Below, piece by piece: positions 60,617 through 64,000 of a DNA stretch of 64,000 nt (the first letter of the stretch is position 1; each line of letters opens with the position of its first letter). The stretch is from Longirhabdus pacifica (lineage in GTDB: Bacteria > Bacillota > Bacilli > Paenibacillales > DSM-105158): positions 59,641 through 123,640 of the forward strand of contig NZ_QXJP01000010.1 of NCBI RefSeq assembly GCF_004115085.1, given 5' to 3'. The position numbers and the translations under genes were made by a program. A model generated the notes under the pieces. The model had not been told where the DNA came from and searched no databases. It saw only the letters and a program-made list of their open reading frames with translations.

Positions 60617-61989
60617 GCTTCCATCTCCTTATTTGTTAGTGGGAAAATGATGCTGAATGTCGTACCTTCTCCATACGTACTTTCCACATGTACGGTACCG
60701 CCTTGCAGTTCCACAAGTTTTTTCACAATGGAAAGACCTAAGCCTGTTCCCCCATGTGCCCTAGATCGAGATTTTTCTACACGGTAAAATCGCTCGAAAA
60801 TGTATGGTACATCTTCTTCAGCAATACCAATGCCGGTATCTGCAATGAACAAATATAACTGTTCATCATCATGTTTCATGGTTACAGTAATGGACCCTTT
60901 TTCTGTATAATGAATCGCATTATCTAACAGGTTGAATAAAATTTGACTCATTCTGTTTCCGTCAGCATAGAGCAGCGGTACTGGCTCTTCTTTTATGACG
61001 AGTGCTAATTTTTTCTGCTCCGCAGTATACGTTACTTTTTCAACCACACTCTCCATGACTTCACTAACATCTATCCATTCCAGTATGAGTGAAATCTTAC
61101 CCTCTTCTAACTTAGATAAATCAAATAAATCATTCACGATTAGTCTCAGTCTTGCTGTTTCTTCTTCAATAATTTTTATCGTATGCTGCCGTTCTTCTGG
61201 CGACTGCTTTTCTTTTAATAAGCTGACGTAACCGTCCATATACGTTAATGGTGTTCGTAATTCGTGTGAGATGTTCGCTAAAAATTCTTTTCTTGTATCT
61301 TCTAATGTCTTCAATTTTCGACTTAGATCATTAATAGCGTGAGCAAGAGTGCCTAATTCGTCCTCTGATGAAGGGGTCAACACGACATTTAAATTTCCTT
61401 TAGCCATATCTCGTGTCACTTTTTCCATATGCAATAAAGGCATAGACACTTTACGAACGATAATGTAAGTGAAGCCAAGCGCAAGGAGTAATCCTCCTAT
61501 ACCTGTCACGAACAAAGAAGTTCTCACTTGATCCATGATCTCATCCACATCATCTGTAGAAGTGACCATGAATATAGCCCCTTCAAATTCGTTATGATTG
61601 TATATTGGACTAGCAATATAGCTTACATGTTCCTGCTGTCTTTTTATGATTTCATTCTGCTGTTGTAGTTGAAGCCAGTCTTCTTCTGTGATGATATCTA
61701 GTGAATCTAACGTGTTCTGCTCGTTCATAACGATCTCTCTAGACTCATCCAAATAAACTACCTGTTCGTGCACCATTTCCATGGCAACTTCTACTTTTTC
61801 TATAAACGTTTCTTCGTCCATTTGCGTACGCATATCCACTAACGTTATGACGTGCTGTTCCATTTCTTCATACGTCTTATTATTGTAAAATGTATAAAAC
61901 AGTTGATCCACAACGTACCCTAACGGTAACAACACCAATAAAAGAATAGATACAACTAACATTCCAAGCTTGAAGACGATACTTTTCAT
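60613..61989 (-). CDS. Membrane sensor histidine kinase
   Basis: 458 residues. Two membrane helices (~10-30 and ~163-185) flank an extracellular sensor of ~130 residues. HAMP (~186-238), HisKA with 'ANISHELRTPLTYMDGYVSL' (phospho-His) and HATPase with 'ILFNLLDNAIHYTEKGS', 'IADTGIGIAEED', 'YRVEKSRSRAHGGTGLGLSI'. Its ATG overlaps the response-regulator stop (TAATG). The downstream genes suggest it senses copper or envelope stress, although the sensor domain shows no clear metal motif. Confidence 0.93.
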   Translation of the reverse strand: MKSIVFKLGMLVVSILLLVLLPLGYVVDQLFYTFYNNKTYEEMEQHVITLVDMRTQMDEETFIEKVEVAMEMVHEQVVYLDESREIVMNEQNTLDSLDIITEEDWLQLQQQNEIIKRQQEHVSYIASPIYNHNEFEGAIFMVTSTDDVDEIMDQVRTSLFVTGIGGLLLALGFTYIIVRKVSMPLLHMEKVTRDMAKGNLNVVLTPSSEDELGTLAHAINDLSRKLKTLEDTRKEFLANISHELRTPLTYMDGYVSLLKEKQSPEERQHTIKIIEEETARLRLIVNDLFDLSKLEEGKISLILEWIDVSEVMESVVEKVTYTAEQKKLALVIKEEPVPLLYADGNRMSQILFNLLDNAIHYTEKGSITVTMKHDDEQLYLFIADTGIGIAEEDVPYIFERFYRVEKSRSRAHGGTGLGLSIVKKLVELQGGTVHVESTYGEGTTFSIIFPLTNKEMEA

Positions 61990-62687
61990 TACGATTCCGT
62001 TCCTTTAATTTTATAACCAATTCCCCATACGGTTTGAATTGGATTGAAAGAGCAGCCTGCTTTTTTCAGCTTTTCCCGAACATTTTTAATATGCTGATCC
62101 ACCGTTCTTTCATCACCTAGAAAATCTATTCCCCATATTTGCTCCAGTAACGACTCACGAGGAAACACTTTGTTAGGATGAAGAGCCAAATGATATAGAA
62201 TGTCAAATTCTTTGGGCGTAACGGATACGAGTACATCATGCACATAGATCTCGTGTGCCTCTGTGTTGATCGTTATTTCTTTCAATTGAATGGTTTTCAT
62301 CTTATCGTTTGGTTGATGATGAGATGCAGAACGGCGTATTAAAGCGTGAGCTCGTGCTAACAATTCATCTTTATCAAATGGTTTAGTCAAATAGTCATCT
62401 GCACCCATATTTAGCCCATATACTTTATCTTTTGTTTCACTTCTTGCTGTGAGAAAAAGTATAGGTACATCCTCATGTTCACGGATGTGTTGGCATAATT
62501 CCCATCCATCTATTTGTGGCATCATAACATCTAAAATAACGAGATCATAGGATGTTTCATTTATTTTTTGCAAAGCGTCAGCACCACCAGCTGCTTCTTC
62601 CACATGCCAGTTCTCGTTTGCAAGCAACTGAAGTAAAAGATCTCTCATCCTTTTTTCATCATCAACAACTAAAATGTTTTTACGCAT
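61989..62687 (-). CDS. OmpR/PhoB-family response regulator
   Basis: 232 residues. The receiver has 'ILVVDDEKRMRDLL', phospho-Asp in 'YDLVILDVMMPQIDGWELC', Thr in 'ILFLTARSETKDKV' and Lys in 'LTKPFDKDELL'. The winged-helix output domain is 'VTPKEFDILYHLALHPNKVF', 'TVDQHIKNVREKLKK' and 'IQTVWGIGYKI'. Unlike the two degenerate regulators elsewhere in the window, this one has a full phosphorylation site and a cognate kinase. Probably controls its own operon. Confidence 0.95.
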   Translation of the reverse strand: MRKNILVVDDEKRMRDLLLQLLANENWHVEEAAGGADALQKINETSYDLVILDVMMPQIDGWELCQHIREHEDVPILFLTARSETKDKVYGLNMGADDYLTKPFDKDELLARAHALIRRSASHHQPNDKMKTIQLKEITINTEAHEIYVHDVLVSVTPKEFDILYHLALHPNKVFPRESLLEQIWGIDFLGDERTVDQHIKNVREKLKKAGCSFNPIQTVWGIGYKIKGTES

Positions 62688-62727
62688 ATCCCATCACCAT
62701 CATCCTGACTAAAATGAACTGTACCGT

Positions 62728-63897
62728 TTAAAATATAGCATCCCAAGCTTCCCCATTATTTTGTGTTACATATATATGTTTTTTGAACGTTGCAAAGGTC
62801 ATTTCCTGTTCGTTTTCTGGATGAACAGCGATATATGCGATTGCGTCATCTGCGTCGATTTGCGGTATGTTCATTTGTACATTTTCCTTCGTTTGTGTAT
62901 TGATTTTAAGTAGTTCCTTTGTATCATTGTATAATGCGGCATACAGATCTCCGTTACTATCAAAAGCAACAGAAGTAACTGGAACATCATCTACTAATGG
63001 TTCAAATTGTTGACCATAATTACCAGAATAAAAAGCACCTTGATCTGTAGCGACAACAACAACATGTTCTTGTGTTGGATGTGCTGCTATAAATGTCACT
63101 TCACCTGGTAGTCCTTCACTATCACTTTTTGTCCAAGTTGAAGCGTTATCGACACTATAGTACAGCCCTGTATCACTCATTTTAGCATTAGGAGCGGGAT
63201 TATCAACATAGATAGCATGTGAAACATATCCAACACCCATGAGATGGAAATCAATTTCACCATATAAGCTTAGCGGTTCCAATGTACTGCCCTGATCCGT
63301 AACTTTCATTACCCCAAACGGATTTTTCATAGATGAAGTCAGTGCAGGATGTCCACTGCTGTAAAAACCATCATCTACTGCAGTAAAACCCATATAATCA
63401 TGTGGCTCATCGTTATTAAGGCTACTCCACTTGTTATCTTCATATACTTTTATACCATCATGCGCTGCAACATAAATTCCCTCCCCTTTGTTTGCATATC
63501 CTAATCCGTGAATATGAGTAAGCGTCACTTCCTCACTGCCAGAGCTAGTATTTATCATGGATACGATACCCATACCAACAAACAATACGGAAGCTACTAC
63601 GATAGTTGTAACGTACCTTTTATTCTTTTTATGAAGGACTGCCAGTTTCTGTTTTTTCTCCGCTTTTGTTAGTTTAGATATGTTGTTTCTATTCCATACC
63701 CACAATATCACCCCTATGGTAATCATCACTAAAGAAACGATTAACCCATAATCCAAAAAAGTATGAAGTGCCTGCTCTCTTTCATGTTCTTGCTCTGTTC
63801 CATGTGCATACATAGGTGCTGAAATACTTAAATTTACTCCCAAACTTGCTACTCCCATAAAGATAGAATGGAAAATGAATCTTTTCGTTTTACTCAT
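62728..63897 (-). CDS. Exported BNR/sialidase-like beta-propeller protein
   Basis: 389 residues. Signal or membrane segment at the N-terminus, another membrane stretch (~47-67) and a third (~93-113), then a propeller domain with BNR-type repeats such as 'GLYYSVDNASTWTKSDSEGL' and 'GAFYSGNYGQQFEPLV', ending 'HIYVTQNNGEAWDAIF'. No catalytic sialidase residues can be identified. It precedes the two-component genes in the same direction, with ~40 nt between, so it belongs to the copper-related operon. RBS region at 63900-63912 is A/T-rich with GGGGG. Confidence 0.8.
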   Translation of the reverse strand: MSKTKRFIFHSIFMGVASLGVNLSISAPMYAHGTEQEHEREQALHTFLDYGLIVSLVMITIGVILWVWNRNNISKLTKAEKKQKLAVLHKKNKRYVTTIVVASVLFVGMGIVSMINTSSGSEEVTLTHIHGLGYANKGEGIYVAAHDGIKVYEDNKWSSLNNDEPHDYMGFTAVDDGFYSSGHPALTSSMKNPFGVMKVTDQGSTLEPLSLYGEIDFHLMGVGYVSHAIYVDNPAPNAKMSDTGLYYSVDNASTWTKSDSEGLPGEVTFIAAHPTQEHVVVVATDQGAFYSGNYGQQFEPLVDDVPVTSVAFDSNGDLYAALYNDTKELLKINTQTKENVQMNIPQIDADDAIAYIAVHPENEQEMTFATFKKHIYVTQNNGEAWDAIF

Positions 63898-64000
63898 TTA
63901 CATACACAACCCCCTTTTCATTACTGCGCTTGGATTGTCAACAGAAAGCTAGACAACTTTTTTAAGGTCAGCTAGTTTATATTGAACAGGGCTCATGTAG
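63898..64000. promoter_or_regulatory. Upstream region of the copper-related operon
   Basis: The last 103 bases hold the promoter side of the BNR-propeller gene. No complete motif can be supported; the window ends here. Confidence 0.3.

Noticed and set aside
1..64000. CRISPR arrays, tRNA or rRNA genes, insertion sequences
   Set aside because: No regularly spaced repeats, cloverleaf sequences, rRNA segments or transposase genes were found on reading; this was by eye, not by a covariance search.

Overview
The window is AT-rich DNA from a low-GC Gram-positive bacterium, almost certainly Bacillaceae (Bacillales). The signs are GGAGG-type ribosome binding sites, frequent TTG/GTG starts, a T-box leader, YheC/YheD-type spore-associated ATP-grasp modules, lipoprotein signals and typical Bacillus families. 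No rRNA, tRNA or CRISPR array was seen. Much of the window is accessory: two biosynthetic clusters, efflux pumps, a recombinase and several gene remnants.

Layout. (1) 1-4160: a partial chemotaxis receptor, two tandem GNAT-fold paralogues, a glyoxalase-fold protein and a sirtuin. (2) 4175-15061: a small-molecule cluster built around stand-alone acyl carrier proteins. It has two ACPs, an AMP-forming ligase, an AcpS-type phosphopantetheinyl transferase, a KAS III-like enzyme with a second thiolase-fold partner, a chorismate-lyase-like protein, a phytanoyl-CoA-type dioxygenase, an FAD oxidoreductase, a BtrH-like protein, an SRPBCC-PDZ fusion and a pathway regulator. The gene set suggests an aromatic (4-hydroxybenzoate-type) or acyl starter loaded on an ACP, then extended and oxidised. 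(3) 15433-18204: a double YheC/YheD ATP-grasp protein next to an Asp/Glu racemase.

(4) 18294-25517: a RiPP cluster I recognise as unusual. Two short homologous precursors (24207-24356 and 24483-24626) both end in -Ala-Cys. They lie just upstream of a SPASM radical-SAM enzyme, a helical TPR-like protein, an EpiD/LanD-type flavoprotein decarboxylase, an M16 protease, a winged-helix protein and an MFS exporter, most of them translationally coupled. A LuxR-type regulator diverges. No lanthionine dehydratase or cyclase is present, so the logic appears to be radical-SAM modification plus oxidative decarboxylation of a C-terminal cysteine. This is the best candidate for an undescribed system.

(5) 25673-36661: an M3 peptidase, GNATs, an S41 peptidase, an NHL protein, and a phosphonate/phosphite-type ABC transporter whose binding protein (phnD-like, + strand) is separated from phnC-E-E (- strand) by a T-box-controlled MFS gene. 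(6) 36828-46594: a secreted lamin-tail-repeat protein, cupin, Lys/Glu-rich protein, NCS1 permease, nucleotidase and small enzymes. (7) 46807-49330: a twin-HTH protein and a tyrosine recombinase flanking a repeat-rich spacer. (8) 49362-56901: small genes, among them a secreted protein (51997-52356) whose mature domain is about 60% identical to eukaryotic ubiquitin by hand alignment and stops just before the Arg-Gly-Gly tail. This is the second outstanding finding. (9) 57002-63897: an MFS pump, then a copper-related operon of sensor kinase, response regulator, membrane protein and multicopper oxidase with a Met/His/Asp repeat.
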